A stretch of DNA of 64,000 bases from Prorocentrum cordatum (GCA_963575745.1 CAUYUJ010015283.1:1002076-1066075); one strand, 5' to 3'; counted from the first letter of the stretch, positions 38,908-51,325 are shown. The notes: generated by a model from the sequence alone, not told the origin. A program made the numbers and translations.

Positions 38908-39599
38908 CTCTCGCGCAGCAAGGGGAACAGGAGAGCCAGACAGAAGAAACTGGCATGGGGCAAGGATGCCAAGACGAGCGGGAGAACTAGGGGCAGCAAG
39001 GCGAAGCGAAGAGGAGCACGGAGGAGGGGGATTGGTCGATCGAGCAGTCGGGCCGAAATCTGGGCTGCTGCGCGGTAACCAGGGCGGCAGGGCGTTGTGA
39101 AGTCAGTCTGGCCCAGCTGTGCTCGCGATGGCCTTAGAGCTGAACTTGCAAGCGCTTGCTACCTAGCACTGTCAGGAATCGCGCTGAGCATAGCAGGAGC
39201 ATTGGAGGGAACAAGCGGGGAGGGGGAGGTGGAACGGGGAGGGGAAGAAGGATGAAGAAGATAAAGGGGAAATCACAAGAGGGTAGTATAGGACGGTAAC
39301 CCCCTAAGGAACCCTCTTGGCTCGAAGCAAGACGGGACGCAGCCCACGCAGGTTCCGGAAAACAAGTCGACTAGAGGGATTGCCACACTCTGTACAGGGA
39401 GTCTGCCAAACCCTCCCCCCGGTAATGCATGATGGCCGCGAGCGGGCCCGAGGACCGGAAACCAACCCTCGACCCGAACGGGCCGAACCGGACCGGCCCA
39501 ACCTCGGACACAGACGTATCGAGCCGAGCGAACCGAACCGGAGAGCAGCCCCCGCTGGGGCGACGGCGTGTGGCGGCGTGCGACGGCGAGTGCGAGGGC

Positions 39600-39900
39600 C
39601 AAAGGGAACAGAGTAGGTCCCCACCACCAGGACAGAGTAGCCACCCCCTGGGACAGAGTAGGCCCCCCCCTGGGACAAGGTAGGCCCCCCCTGGGACAGA
39701 GTAGGCTCCCTCCCCCTGGGACAAGTAGGCCCCCCATGGGACAAGGTAGCCCCCCCCCCAGGACATAGTCGGCCCCACCCTGGGACGAAGTAGAACCAAC
39801 CCCCCCCCTATGGGACAAAGTATGACCCCCCCTGGGACAAAGTAGAAACCCCCCATGGGACAAAGGTGTGCCCCCCCCTAGGACAGAGTAGGCCCATAAT
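39600..39900. repeat. About 20-bp minisatellite
   Basis: Units of CCCTGGGACAGAGTAGGCCC with variable C-run length, about a dozen copies. Confidence 0.85.
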
Positions 39901-40214
39901 GGTGCTTGCACGAAACGGGCCCGGGGACATGGCATACTTGGGCCTGAACTTGAAAACGCACGTTTGGTGAACATCCGGAAACCACCGTCTCTTCACTTCC
40001 ACGATCCACCCCCAAATGAAAAAGCGGGAAGGCGAGGGGCGAGCGGGATGAAATGAAGGGCCAAGATGATACGATGAGAGCATGAGGGCGTCGAACATGA
40101 AGATTATAATGATGAAGATGAGGAGGTGATGAAGAAGAGAACGATAGCGATGAGTAAGAACGAGTTTTGCTGAGGTTTGCGGTTAAGGAACATGCATCGC
40201 AAACTCATCGAGGG

Positions 40215-40335
40215 ACGTTCACCCTCAAGCATCTGCATCACCATCACTATCACTAGCATCATCAGCAGCATCTGCATCAGCATCTGCATCAGCATCATCA
40301 TCACCATCATCATCAGCATCGTCATCATCATGAAT
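40215..40335. repeat. CAT/GCATCA array
   Basis: CATCAGCATC-type units with CATCTG variants. Confidence 0.85.
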
Positions 40336-40435
40336 GGGGGCGGTCGTTCTTCAAAAATGGAATATCGCTGGACATCGCGTTAAACTGTATGATGATTATT
40401 GGGTCTCACGGTATTCATCCTCCTCCCTCATACTC

Positions 40436-40556
40436 CTCATCATCAGCATCAGCATCAGCATCAACATCAGCATCAGCATCAGCATCAGCATCAGCATCAG
40501 TATCAGCATCAGCATCAGCATCAGCATCAGCATCAGCATCAGCATCAGCATCAGCA

Positions 40557-40653
<97 letters not shown>

Positions 40654-40660
40654 CCATCAT
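40436..40660. repeat. GCATCA hexanucleotide array merging into pure CAT array
   Basis: About 20 GCATCA units (40442-40557), then about 32 near-perfect CAT units (40558-40655). This is one of the purest trinucleotide runs in the window. Confidence 0.95.
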
Positions 40661-41990
40661 CTGGCGGAAGTGGCGACGAAGACGACGGCGACCAAGGCCC
40701 CGAACCGCGCGGCGTGCTGGGCGGCCGCGCCTTGGGCTCCCTCCGGGCGCTCGTTGCGGCGCCGAGGCCGTCGTCGAGGCCTGTCACCGCCGGGCAGGAG
40801 GGGGGGCGGAAGAAGCAGGCAGGGAGGGGGAGCGGCCCCGACACCTTGACGTCGTGAAAAAACACGGCGGGGGGGGGGCCATCTTCGGCCCCCTCCAGGC
40901 CCTGGAACCGTCCAAGAACGAGTCGGGGCAAAAGAAGTGGTCCACGGGAACGTCTGGATCTGGGGGTCCACGCCATGAAAAATCATGGCCCTGGGGTCGG
41001 GGCGGGGGGAGGAGGCGCAAGGAGGTATCCACGACCCGCGCGGCCGAGCTTCAGGCGGGGAGGCGCCCCCCCCCGCAGGAAGCCTCGCTGCCTCGAGGGG
41101 AGGCGTCGTGCTGGCCGAGGCCGTCGCCACCAGCAGCCACCCGGCTCATTCGAGGCGGGCGGCGGCTCGAAGCTCTGCGGGGCACCTCAAGGGCGCGCCG
41201 CCGACACGCGGGGGCGGAGCGAGAATCGACGCGCGGGCCCCGAGGCCCTCGCTCTCCCCCGTGCTGCACAGGAGGCGGGACCTCCGCCCGACGCCTGGCA
41301 TCGAGGGCTGAGGCTAGTGCACGACAAGACGAGCACGTGCGGCGGAGCGCGTGTGCCCGTGCAGAGTTGGGCAAGGCGCGCGAGGCTGTAGCCTCAGAAG
41401 GAAGAGCTGAGGCAACGAATACGCCGACGAGCCAAGCTCATCCATACGAGGCCGCGTTGACCCGGCCCCAGCTCCGCATCGGCATCTCGCTGCGGGGCCC
41501 CCTCGCACTCACCACACGGCTTCACTTCACGCCCGGGAGGGAGGTGGAAACGGAGAGCCCACGGCGCGAAACGTTCGAGCCCGAACTCGGCCAGCGACCT
41601 GCTCTTTCGCGCGCTGCACTCCCTCCACCGCCACAGAGCCCGACCGGGTCTGCTGGGGCCCCTTCAGGAGCGGCCTCTCGTCGGCCGCACGGTTGCCGGC
41701 TCGAAGACAACGGGCATGCTCTGCGCCGCCGTCGTCGCGCTCAAGCGCATGGCCCGCAACTCTCACGACGATCACCTCTCCTCAACTCGCCCGCCCGTCC
41801 TTGCACGTGTGCCCATATATGCGCACAAGCTACACGCAGACATCGAGCCCATGAGATCTGCGCGCCCCTCGGCGACATTGCTGACCACCCGCTGGCAGCC
41901 ATTCAGGGACGAAACATTGCCCCACGCTTGACACAGGATGTACACGAGGAGCAGAAAGGATTTCGCCCACCTTAGAGCCCTGGTGGAGGT
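40660..41990. other. GC-rich unique region, no gene assigned
   Basis: Both strands are open for long stretches. Minus 40985-40880 reads DVPVDHFFCPDSFLDGSRAW with the best third-position bias. Plus is open for over 400 codons but in low-complexity Arg/Ala/Pro text. No exon structure could be supported. Confidence 0.3.
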
Positions 41991-42439
41991 CCTGAAGTAT
42001 GGACGAAAGGACGGACTCCACTGCGAACAGAGTTCGGCCCCTGGGAGGCTGGGCGGGCAGCGCCGCGGCGCTCAGGTGTCCTCGACGTGTCGCCTGCAGA
42101 ATGCGCCTTGAAACATCACACCCTTTTGTCCGCGCAAGAACACAACGATGTCGTCGATCAATCTTGTATGGGGCCTATGCGCAGTCCCAGAAATATAAGA
42201 AGGAAAATCACGGAGACGGGGAGGGGAGGAGGCAGACGAATGAAGGAGAAGGAAAGTGAAGAGAAGGTGAAGGAGAGGACAAAAACAGGAGCAGGAGTAG
42301 AGGGGACAGGACGACTAATATGAGCAGGAGGGGGAGGGAGGAAGGCGTGTAGGAGCAGGAGAGAGAGGGGACAAAAAACACATGAGAAATGAAGGAGGAG
42401 GAGCGAAGGAGAGGAAAGGGGAAAGGGACAGAAGCAAGG

Positions 42440-42975
42440 GGTGGGAGCCGACGCCTCCCTGGGGTGATCCACAGCCCCGCAGGGCTTCCAAGACGGCACA
42501 CGAAGGCCACCAGGGCCGCCAAGATGACACCGAAATTTCAAGATGCCCCCCAACGGCCCCTTAGAAGACATCACTAGGCGCCCAAGCTGCCTCGAAAGGA
42601 ATCCAAGGTACCAAAGAGAAAGAGAAGGCAAAGAGGCTGCCCAGCAGGTTCAAAATCATTCAACCCTGGGGAGCTCATTGAGCGGTCGAACAAAAGTTGC
42701 TGCCAGGATCTCAGCTCGAGGGGGTTCTGAGAGGGTCTGAAAGGAGCCCCAAAAATGCCAAAACACCCCAACGAGGGTCCTACGGAAGATCCTCAGGCGG
42801 CCTGGTACACCCCCAAGAGAGCCCGAGGATGGCCAAAGAGGGGCCCAGGGCAGCCCAAGAGAGCCCCAAAATGGCCTAATGGCAACAACCCCCAATCGGG
42901 CACCAAGGCTGTCCAAAAGGGCCCCAAGCGAGCCCCGAGACGACCCCACGGCAGCCCAAGTAGGCCCCATGGGAG
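42440..42975. repeat. AAGAGGCCC-type degenerate array, copy 3
   Basis: Looser units (CCCAAGAGAGCCC, CCAAAAGGGCCCC). It lacks the conserved core of copies 1 and 2. Confidence 0.65.
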
Positions 42976-43744
42976 CCACTCAAGGATTAGAGGCGAGATG
43001 TTTCCCATGTTATGGCCTTCTGGAATATGCTCGAAGCGTCGCCAAACGGCACTGCACTGGCACGGTGGCGGAACTTGCCCCAGGCAGCTAGATAATATCT
43101 AGAGCGCAAAAGAAGGGTGCGGTTGCATTCTCAGAACATGTTCCTGTCGCCTCGCCATGAACTGTGACGCTCCCTACGAGAGGCGGATTATTGCTCCTCT
43201 TCACGCAGGGATTTACACAGGCCATGCGTGAGGAGGATGACCAGGAGGGCGGAGGGAGGAACAAAGGAAGGGAGAGGAGAGGAAGGAAGAAGAGGAATAG
43301 TAGGTTGGTAAACCTCACGTGGATTCATCAGCATTGTTTGACTCCTCATTATCCTCGCCACTATCCCTCACCAGCCTTGCCACACCCTCTCCTCATCTTC
43401 CTGCTCCCTCGCCTCCTTTTCCCATCGTCGCATCATGTTGGATGCGGGCCTCCAAAGCCACCCATCCCGTCATCGTCGAAGTTGAATGCTCTTCTTCGGC
43501 TGCGCGTCGACAGCGGCCGAAGCACAACGCCTCCCAAGCGACAGGGAAATTAGAAGGAGAGGTTGTGGAACGTGGAGCTATGCCAACCCGTTTTGCAACA
43601 AGTGACAACGTCAAACGGGCTCACCCACGACGAAGGAATATGTTAAATGCGTGTTGGCCCCTATGCGGGCTACATGAGGAACCTACGCATAACAAGCCCC
43701 CAGGAATACTACACAAGCCAGTGCCGAAGGAAAGTCGACTGCAG

Positions 43745-44475
43745 ACCTGAGGCGCCCATCCACCGAAGCTTCCAAGAACTCACGAGACTGGCGACAAGTG
43801 CGCATTTGGCATCACCCGGGGGGAGGGATTCCTGGTTTGGGTCTGCGGAGGCCCGCGCTCCGCTGACACCCCAGCAGCTCACGAAAGTGGCGCAAGCTAG
43901 GCAGTTGGTAGCGTACAGGGGAAGGGGTCCGGCTTGCTCCGCGCAAGACGCCCCACTGGACCTCACGGGAGCTCCCAGAAGTGGCGGCAGCTGCGTTGTT
44001 GGCAACGCTGTGGGGAGGCGAGGCCCCCTCTGAAACCGTTGAACACTGCACTCCTCTGAACACTCAAGGAGCTATGGCGAGCTCTGACAATTTCGCTGTC
44101 AACAGCGCAACGGGGGGACCAATACTTTGGGGTCCGCGTAGGGCCTCGCTTCGCTGACCTCCTGAGAGATCGAGAGACTGGCAGCAGGCAAGGCACAAGT
44201 ACTTCGGGCCCGCGCAAGGCCGCACCCCGCTGGATCTCTCAATCAAGGGATCACGATGCTGGCGACGGCTGCGCAGAGGGCAGCGTCCAGGGAGAATACT
44301 GTTAGTTTGGGTCCGCGAGAGGCCGCACTCCGCTGGACCTCCCAAGAGCTCCCAAAGGTTCCAGCAGTTGCGCAGACGGCGGCGGTCAAGGAACGGGCCT
44401 GACAGTTTGCGTCCCCGAGCTTCACTCCGCTAGACCGTAGGGTCCCCCTCAGCTGGACCAGTCAAAGCATCATGA
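43745..44475. repeat. Degenerate tandem array of roughly 100-130-bp units (family of 12.8 kb)
   Basis: Units contain TTTGGGTCCGCGAGAGGCC, CCGCTGGACCTCCCAAGAGC and a GTGGCGGCAGCTGCG-like segment; about six copies. The end (CTCAAAACGATGACCCAACC, AAGGAGGGCTGGGG, 44653-44685) matches 13048-13080. Confidence 0.75.
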
Positions 44476-45155
44476 GCCTAGCGATGGTTGCGCAGTCGCG
44501 AGCGCCCAGGGACGCAAAGCGAGAAAGGAAGAGCCAGCGAAGAGGAAGCGAAAATGCAGCGATGAAGGTGGGCGTGAGGCGGCAGCAAGGAGGAGGGGGA
44601 GGAAGAGAGTGGTGGTGAGAGGAGGCAGGAGGAGGAACGGCAGGGGCCCTGCTCAAAACGATGACCCAACCAAAGGAGGGCTGGGGAAAGACCAGCAAGA
44701 TGGAAGCAGATGAGGGAAGGCGAGGGAGCAGGAGGATGAGGAAGCGGATGAGGAGGAATGCGAGCAAGAAGAATAGGGGAGGAAGAAATGCGAGGAATGC
44801 GGATGAGGGGGAGGAGGAAAATGGCGCGCCGGCCACGACCAGAAAGGAAGCTCCTCAACGACGTCGCAGGTCGAAAGCGCATGAAGTACTCGATGGCGTG
44901 GGGCGGGCTTGGCGCTTTGAGTACTGCGTTTAGGCTGCCCACTGGAGCGGACTTCACGCAAGGCTTTGACTGCTATGTATTGCGGCCGCCCTGGGGCGGG
45001 CTTTGGGCCTTGAGCCGTCACTGCGAAGATCGCATGATATGCAGCACCCCTGATTACATTAGTTGGGCCGAAGCCCGCGTAAACATTGCAATAGTAACAA
45101 AGATACTGGCTGTGATGAGCACTCCTGGCCCCCTGCCTGAACGAGCTGGGCGGCC

Positions 45156-45371
45156 ATGCCGAGCACTTTCGCTTCTCCACTACCTCCAGGCTTCCACCGC
45201 ACGGTGAAGTCAACAAAAACAAAGCACGGCGTTCCCCATGGCGAACGCTGGTCGCGCACGCTCAGCTACATCCATCGTGCTACCATCAAGCACGACGAAT
45301 ACGGAACGAACCTCCTTCTAGGCCCCAAACGCGCCTGGATGCACGAGAAGCGCTGGAGGAGCAACCACTAA
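45156..45371 (+). CDS. Possible small plus-strand CDS or exon (71 codons)
   Basis: ATG in a GCGGCC context to TAA. It reads FHRTVKSTKTKHGVPHGERW and SYIHRATIKHDEYGTNLLLG, WMHEKRWRSNH. It is basic and does not look like repeat translation. An in-frame TGA lies shortly upstream. Unrecognised. Confidence 0.35.
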   Translation: MPSTFASPLPPGFHRTVKSTKTKHGVPHGERWSRTLSYIHRATIKHDEYGTNLLLGPKRAWMHEKRWRSNH

Positions 45372-45376
45372 AAGAC

Positions 45377-45626
45377 CTAAGAAGCAGCGAGCCCTTTCGA
45401 GCCCGACATGTGCTGCAGTCTCGCGCTGACCCAGACCGCACGCAAAAAGGCGTTCGAGATCAGGTCGTGCTGCCGTGCAGGTCGTGAAGGTTCGCCGCCT
45501 CCCATCTACGAAAGTCGGCGAGGCCAGGGGCCCGCCGTTTTGATTCATCCGTTGCTCGATGTACGCGGCTTCGGCCGCCCTCGACAGGTCTGGGCACTTC
45601 GACCACAGCAGATCAGAAAGGGCCAA
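45377..45626 (-). CDS. Possible minus-strand exon
   Basis: After a long pyrimidine tract and CTTCAG the frame reads LALSDLLWSKCPDLSRAAEA and YIEQRMNQNGGPLASPTFVD, then a Cys-containing stretch. It has a GT donor at 45376-45375 and ends in phase 1. No family is recognised. It faces the plus-strand frame ending at 45371. Confidence 0.4.
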
Positions 45627-45804
45627 CTGAAGAGAGGGGGGACCTTGGACGGACCGAAATGGTCCCGACCCGAGGAAAAAGAGCAGACGGAGTAGGAGGA
45701 TCATTGACGAGAGATCCCTCGATGCCTGAGGCTGGGGGGGGGGCGTCGGCAGTGGCCGAATGCATTGCAACACAATATGGAGAATGAGGGTGAGGAGAGA
45801 GGGG

Positions 45805-45933
45805 GATCTCCTCCTCCTCCTCCTCATCCTCATCCTCCTCATCATCATCATCATCATCATCATCACCACCACCACCAACCTCCTCCTCCTCCTCATCATC
45901 ATCAGCATCATCGTCATCAGCAGCAGCAGCATC

Positions 45934-45976
<43 letters not shown>

Positions 45977-46007
45977 TCATCATCATCATCATCATCATCA
46001 GCATCAA

Positions 46008-46053
<46 letters not shown>

Positions 46054-46115
46054 AGCATCATCATCAGCATCATCATCATCATCATCCGCCTCCTCCTCAT
46101 CCTCACTCATCCCCA
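45805..46115. repeat. CTC and ATC/CAT array
   Basis: CTC units (45808-45840) merge into CAT/TCA units with CAC and CAG variants. Confidence 0.95.
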
Positions 46116-46374
46116 TCTTCCCTCCAATCCCTCCTGAGCCACCTCCCTCGTTCCTCCTTGAGGAAGAAGACGAAGATGAGAAAGAAAGAAACCCGCTCCC
46201 TCCCCCACCGCGTGCACGGCCCGACAGCGCCCGCAGCGCCAACCGCGGCCCCAGCAGGGCGCCCGTGGCAACTTGGTCGAAGGAGAGGAAGAACGAGGGG
46301 GAAGGGGGCAGGGAGGCAGAGGGGGAGAGAGCAGGGGGATGAGGGAGAGGGGAAGAAGGCAAGCCAGGTGCGCT

Positions 46375-47540
46375 CGCGCCTCATCTGACGTCCTATCCCT
46401 CCCGCCCATCCCTTCCCATTGCGCTGATTTTTATATACCCGCGGACTCGTGTCATAGCCGACCTGAGATTCCAGTTAAAAGACCACACCGTGTTATGCGC
46501 AATCGGAGAAAAAGGGGGAGCTGCGTGCCAAGGAGCAGAAGGAGGTGGCGGGTGGGCAGGGTGATGAGCGGGAGGAAAATGACGAGGACGAACAGCAGCT
46601 GCGGGAACTCGAGTGGAAGGAGCGGGAGGAATAAGAGGACCAGGGGAAGGTGGAGGGAAAATGCGGGGGGCGACACCAATGACGAAAGAGTCGGATCCAG
46701 CAAAATAGCCAGCGCTGGGGTGAGAGGGCCATTCTGACCGACGGGGGCAAACCGCCAGTCCGAAAATGGGGCTCACGCTGCAGCGGGAACACAGCTTTGA
46801 AATGGCAAAGGCAATCGGCTTGTCAAAGCCATAAGATAAACGATATTGAAATCCTGTGTACAAGAACACGCGGAGAGGGCCTGGTATCTTCCGGACAGGG
46901 GCAGGACTAAGAGGAGAGTGTTATCCAGATAGTCTGGTTGCGAAAAGGAAGAGGGGAGGGAGGAGAGGGAGGGAGGAGTGAGAGGCGGACGAGGAGAAAG
47001 AGATGAAGGAGAAGCACGAGGGGGGTGGGAAGTGAGGGGGGGGGGCAAGCTAAGCGCGCCCGCGCCATATCTGACATGATACCCCTCCCGACCATTCTTT
47101 CCCATTGCGCGGATTGTTTCTCTATCGACAGACGCGTACTATAGCGGACCTGGAGTTCCGCAAAGAACCTCATCGTGCCATGCGTAATCGGAGAAGGGGA
47201 GCTGCGTACATTATAGGAGGAGGTGGCGGATGAGCATGAGGATGAATGGCAGGACGAGGAGGGCGAGGAGGAGGGGAAGGCGGAGGAAGGAGGAGAACGA
47301 GGAGGAACAAGGGAAGCAGGAGCTGGACTGGGAGAAGCGGGAGGAGCAGGATGACCAGGGGAAGCCAGGGAGGGGCATGCAGCGGGGCCATAACGACGAG
47401 GAAGCACTCGGGTCCTGGAAAGTGGCACGCGCTGGGGCTAGAGCGCCACTCTGAACGATGGGAGCAAAGCGCCGATCCTAGAATGAGGCCCGCGCTTGCA
47501 GCGGCAGCAACGCTTCGAGGCACAGCAAGCTTTCGGATTG
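46375..47540. repeat. Tandem duplication, unit about 685 bp
   Basis: GCGCAATCGGAGAAA / GCGTAATCGGAGAAG (46497, 47182) and AGCCAGCGCTGGGGTGAGAG / CACGCGCTGGGGCTAGAG lie in the same order in both halves. Each half also has TTCCCATTGCGC followed by an AGGAG-rich stretch. Confidence 0.75.
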
Positions 47541-47817
47541 AAGCAAGCCGTACCATACGATCCGATACGACCACCGCTGCGGTCATCGCCTGGGCCTGGC
47601 TAAGATCAGGTGGGCACGGCCTTGGCCTGAGAAATCTGGCGTGTCTGGACAACACGCAATGCGAAACACCTGCGCGTAGCACCCCGCAGTCGCGGATGAA
47701 GGTGAGGTGGCGGCGGGGACGTCTGCAGTATGCGAACCTCTGGAGAAGCTCGCCGCAGGTTCTGGATTTTTACACAAAAAAATACAGCGAGCCCGCCGCA
47801 GACGCCAATTTTTAAAG

Positions 47818-48105
47818 AGTCGTGGGTGGGTCGCGGGCGGGTCGCGGGTGGGTCACGGGGTGGGTCGCGGGGTGGGTCGCGGGCGTGTCGCGGGTGGGTC
47901 GCGGGCGGGTCGCGGGCCGGGTCGCGGGTTGGTAGCGGGCCCGGTCAATTGGTGGGTCGCGGGTGGGTCGCAGGCGGGTCGCGGGGTGGGTCGAGGGTGG
48001 GTCGCGGGTGGGTCGTGGGGTGGGTCGCGGGTGGGTCGCGGGTGGGTCGCGGGCGGGTCGCGAGGTGGGTCGCGGGTGGGTCGCGGCCCTGTCGCGGGGG
48101 AGACG
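47818..48105. repeat. G-rich minisatellite of about 11 bp
   Basis: GGTCGCGGGTG units with GGTCGCGGGCG and GGTCGCGGGGT variants, about 25 copies. Confidence 0.9.
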
Positions 48106-48106
48106 A

Positions 48107-48168
48107 CGCCAAGCAACAACAACAACAATAACCACAGCTACAACAACAAAAACAACAACACAAACAAT

Positions 48169-48210
<42 letters not shown>

Positions 48211-48915
48211 CATTTAAGACTGGGGACACTCCGTTCTCACCAGTGCCAGGGTTTTCATAGGAGGCGGGCAATACCCCCACTTTGTGGGGGGGCCGGTTCA
48301 AGCTCTACCAAATTTCCAAACGACTCTTCGCCACCACCCACACCCAGCTTCCCGCCCTATGACGTTCGGACACTTCACTTCGTGGCATGCGGACGACCGT
48401 GGCTACTATTCAGGGCCCCGCGGCCGACGACGACGGCGTGCGCGCGCGAAGAAAAAACGAATGTGTCCCGCATGGTATTATTTGACAGGGATGATGGCCC
48501 TGGCAGGTGCGCAACCGTTGTCGCAGAAGTTCGAAAAAGTTGCTCGCAAAAGCCCGTTTGACAGAAATGTTTAAAAAGTGTTGGGTTTCCTACGAATCCG
48601 CAAGAGCGCGCGGGATGAGATTTTGACATTTTTTTGTTGAAAAACCATTAGTTTTTTGATGTTTTTATGTTGAAATCGCTCCGAACACTAAGCTTTTGGA
48701 AGGATTTCGTCTTGCGCGCGCGAATGTCCACTTTACCTTATTTTTTGCAAGGGATTCTTGAAATTTGATTATATTAGAACAAGAAATGTCATTTTATAGT
48801 GTTTTTTGCAAGGGAAAGCGGGGGGGAACAAAACAACCGGATCTTGATCACATCGAATTACCTGAGGCTTCCTCACGAAAATGATGAAAATGTAGCTGCG
48901 GCCTAGGCGGCGCAT
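48107..48915 (+). repeat. Dispersed 0.7-kb element with (CAA)n tract, copy 1
   Basis: A CAA array (48107-48210), then ATCATTTAAGAC, CACCAGTGCCAGGGTTTTCA, a CCCCCACTTTGTGGGGGG hairpin, TTGCAAGGGATTCTTGAAAT and GATGAAAATGTAGCTGCGGC at the end. No long open frame crosses it. Confidence 0.9.
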
Positions 48916-48999
48916 GGAGGACGAAAGAGGTTAGCAGGAGGGGAGAGGGGCAAAAGAGGAGGTAAACAAACGGACGAACCAGACAGACGGGTCGAGCGG

Positions 49000-49190
49000 C
49001 GGACTCTGAGGGGCGGGTCGGGCTGGCGGGGCGGGCGGACGCCAACGGACGGGTCGGGCGGCGGACCCTCGCTGGCGGGTCGGGCGGGCGGTGGCTTAAG
49101 GCGGGCGGGCGAGATGCCAAGAGAGCGAACGGGCGGGCTGTAACAGGCGGATCGGGCGGGCGAAACCTGGCGGGCGGGTGACTAAAGGGT
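49000..49190. repeat. GGGCGG-rich tandem sequence
   Basis: Variable units of GGCGGGTCGGGCGGGC type. Confidence 0.75.
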
Positions 49191-49499
49191 GAATCCTGAA
49201 TGAATCACGAGGCACACCCTCGATACCCGCCCTCTTTGTATTCGAACGTACCCCCTTTAGGGGGATTATTTCTCTTTGGAAGGGCGGGCGGAGGGACGAG
49301 GGAGGAGGGAAGGGAGCAGGGAGGGACGAGGGAGGAGGGAAGATGCTAGGAGGGACGGGACGCGGAGGGGGGAGGACGATTTAAAAGGAGAGAGAGAAAG
49401 AGAGAGAGAGAGAGAGCGACTCGTAAGGCGTGGGCGGGGGCGGGGGCGGGGGTCCGGAGTAATTTGCGAGGAAGTCTCAGGCGGGAGCGCCTCCGCCTG

Positions 49500-50005
49500 A
49501 GTAAACTGCGAGGATTTCCCAGGCGGGGGCGGGGGTCCTGAGTAAATTTGGAGGAAGTATCAGGCGGGAGCCGTTGTTGTTGTTGCCCGGGGGGCCAACA
49601 ACGCAGTTTGATGCCCACGACTTTCCCTGATCAAAAACAGGGTGCGAGCCCCGGAAGGGGCACTTCAATTGAAAAAATACAATGTCCGCCGGAGGGGGGA
49701 TCAACAATAATTATTCTTCAGTAGTTAGAGTTCAACAACAACAACAACGACAACAATAACAATAACAATAACAATAACAATAACAAAACAATAACAATAA
49801 CAACAACAACGACAGCAACAACAACAACATCAACAACGACAACGACAACGACAACAACAACGGCAACAACAACAACAACACCAACAACAATCATTTTAAG
49901 ACCGATCGCTCTGTATATGATCGCGTGTCATTCAATATGCATACCCCAAACCCTGGATACCCGCCCTCTTGTTCGATCGTACCCCCTTTGGGGGGTATAC
50001 TCATT
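49500..50005 (+). repeat. Related dispersed repeat with CAA array and terminal hairpin
   Basis: GAGCCGTTGTTGTTGTTG, GGGGGCCAACAAC and AAAACAGGGTGCGAGCCC (49567-49656) recur at 51472-51560. A CAA/AAT array fills 49734-49890. TACCCCCTTTGGGGGGTA (49980-49997) is a hairpin that recurs in variants at 49250 and 55989. Confidence 0.8.
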
Positions 50006-50214
50006 CCCTGCAACGTGTGGTTGATGAAGCCCTTTGAAAACGAAGAGTAACAGATAACGGGGGAGTGTGAGGACGAAGGGATGGGAGGAAAGGGGGGAGG
50101 GGCAAAAAGGAGGGAGGACGGTGATTTGCGCTTTGAGTGGCGATTCAGTTTGCGCCATAGCTTGCGCCAGCCACTCCAACACAGGTTAACAATAAGTTTC
50201 GCCATGGGTCGCGC

Positions 50215-51325
50215 CACGAATGGCGCGAGCGAGCGGGGCCACTGAAGGGGCCACGAATGGCGACAGCGAGGGAAAATGAGGGGCCACGAAGGGCGCGAAC
50301 GAGCGGGGGCCACGAAGGGCATACGTATACGGGGCCACAGAGGGCAGCGACGCGGCCACTGAGGGCAGAAACGGGGCCACGAAGGGCAACGAGGGGGCCG
50401 CAAACGGCGACAACACGGCCACGAAGGGCAGCGAAGGGACCACGAAGGACGCGAGGGGCGGCCACGAAGGGCATACATATATGGGGCGAAAGCGGGCGAC
50501 AGCGGGGCCACAGAGGGCAGCAAAGGGGCCACGAAGGTCTCGAGGGGGCCACACATGGCAAGCAGAGCGACGAAGGGCAGCAATGAGGCCGCGAAAGGCA
50601 TGAATTTGGGGCCACGACGGGCGCGAACGAGCGGGGGCCACGAAGGGCATGCGCATAGCGGGCCGCAGAGGGCAGCGAGGGAGCCACTGTGGGCAGAAAC
50701 GAGGCCACGAAGGGCAGAGAGGGGAACACGAAGGGCGACAGCGGGGCCACGAAGGGCATCCAGATGGGACCACGACGGGCGCGAACGAGCGGGGGCCACG
50801 AAGGGCTACTACGGATATATATAATTATAATTATATCTATATATATAGATTATCTATATATATTGTAAATATACACATATATATATATATAGAGAGAGGG
50901 GGGGGGGCAAACAAGGGCGACAGCGGGGCCACTGAGCGCAGAAAGTGGCAACGAAGGGCAGCGAGGGGGCCACGAATGGCGGCAGCGGGGCGACGAAACG
51001 CATGCGTATGGGACCACGACGGGCGCGAACGAACGGGGGCCACGAAGGGCATTCAATCCAGGGCCACAGAGGGCAGCGACGGGGCCGCTGAGGGCAGAAA
51101 CGGGGCCACGAAGGGCAGTGAGGGGGGCCCAAAGGGCGACAGCGGGGCCATGAAGGGCATGCATAGGGGGCCACGACGAGCGCGAGCGAGCGGGGGCCAC
51201 GAAGGGCATTCGTATATGGGGCCACAAAGGGCGACAGCGGGGCCACTGAGGGCATCAAAGGAGCCACGAAGGGCAGCGAGAGGGCCACGAAGGGCGACAG
51301 CGGGGCTACGAAGGGCATGCGTATG
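50215..51325. repeat. GGGGCCACGAAGGGC minisatellite with higher-order structure
   Basis: Irregular 20-30-bp units, about 45 copies. Longer blocks containing GGGCGCGAACGAGCGGGGGC recur at about 50283, 50619, 50777 and 51022. An AT-rich island (50815-50900) of TATATA interrupts it. Both strands are open for long stretches without being gene-like. Confidence 0.9.

Noticed and set aside
42870-42885. CCCCAAAATGGCC as a spliced-leader remnant
   Set aside because: It is a variant unit of the AAGAGGCCC-type array, not a leader.
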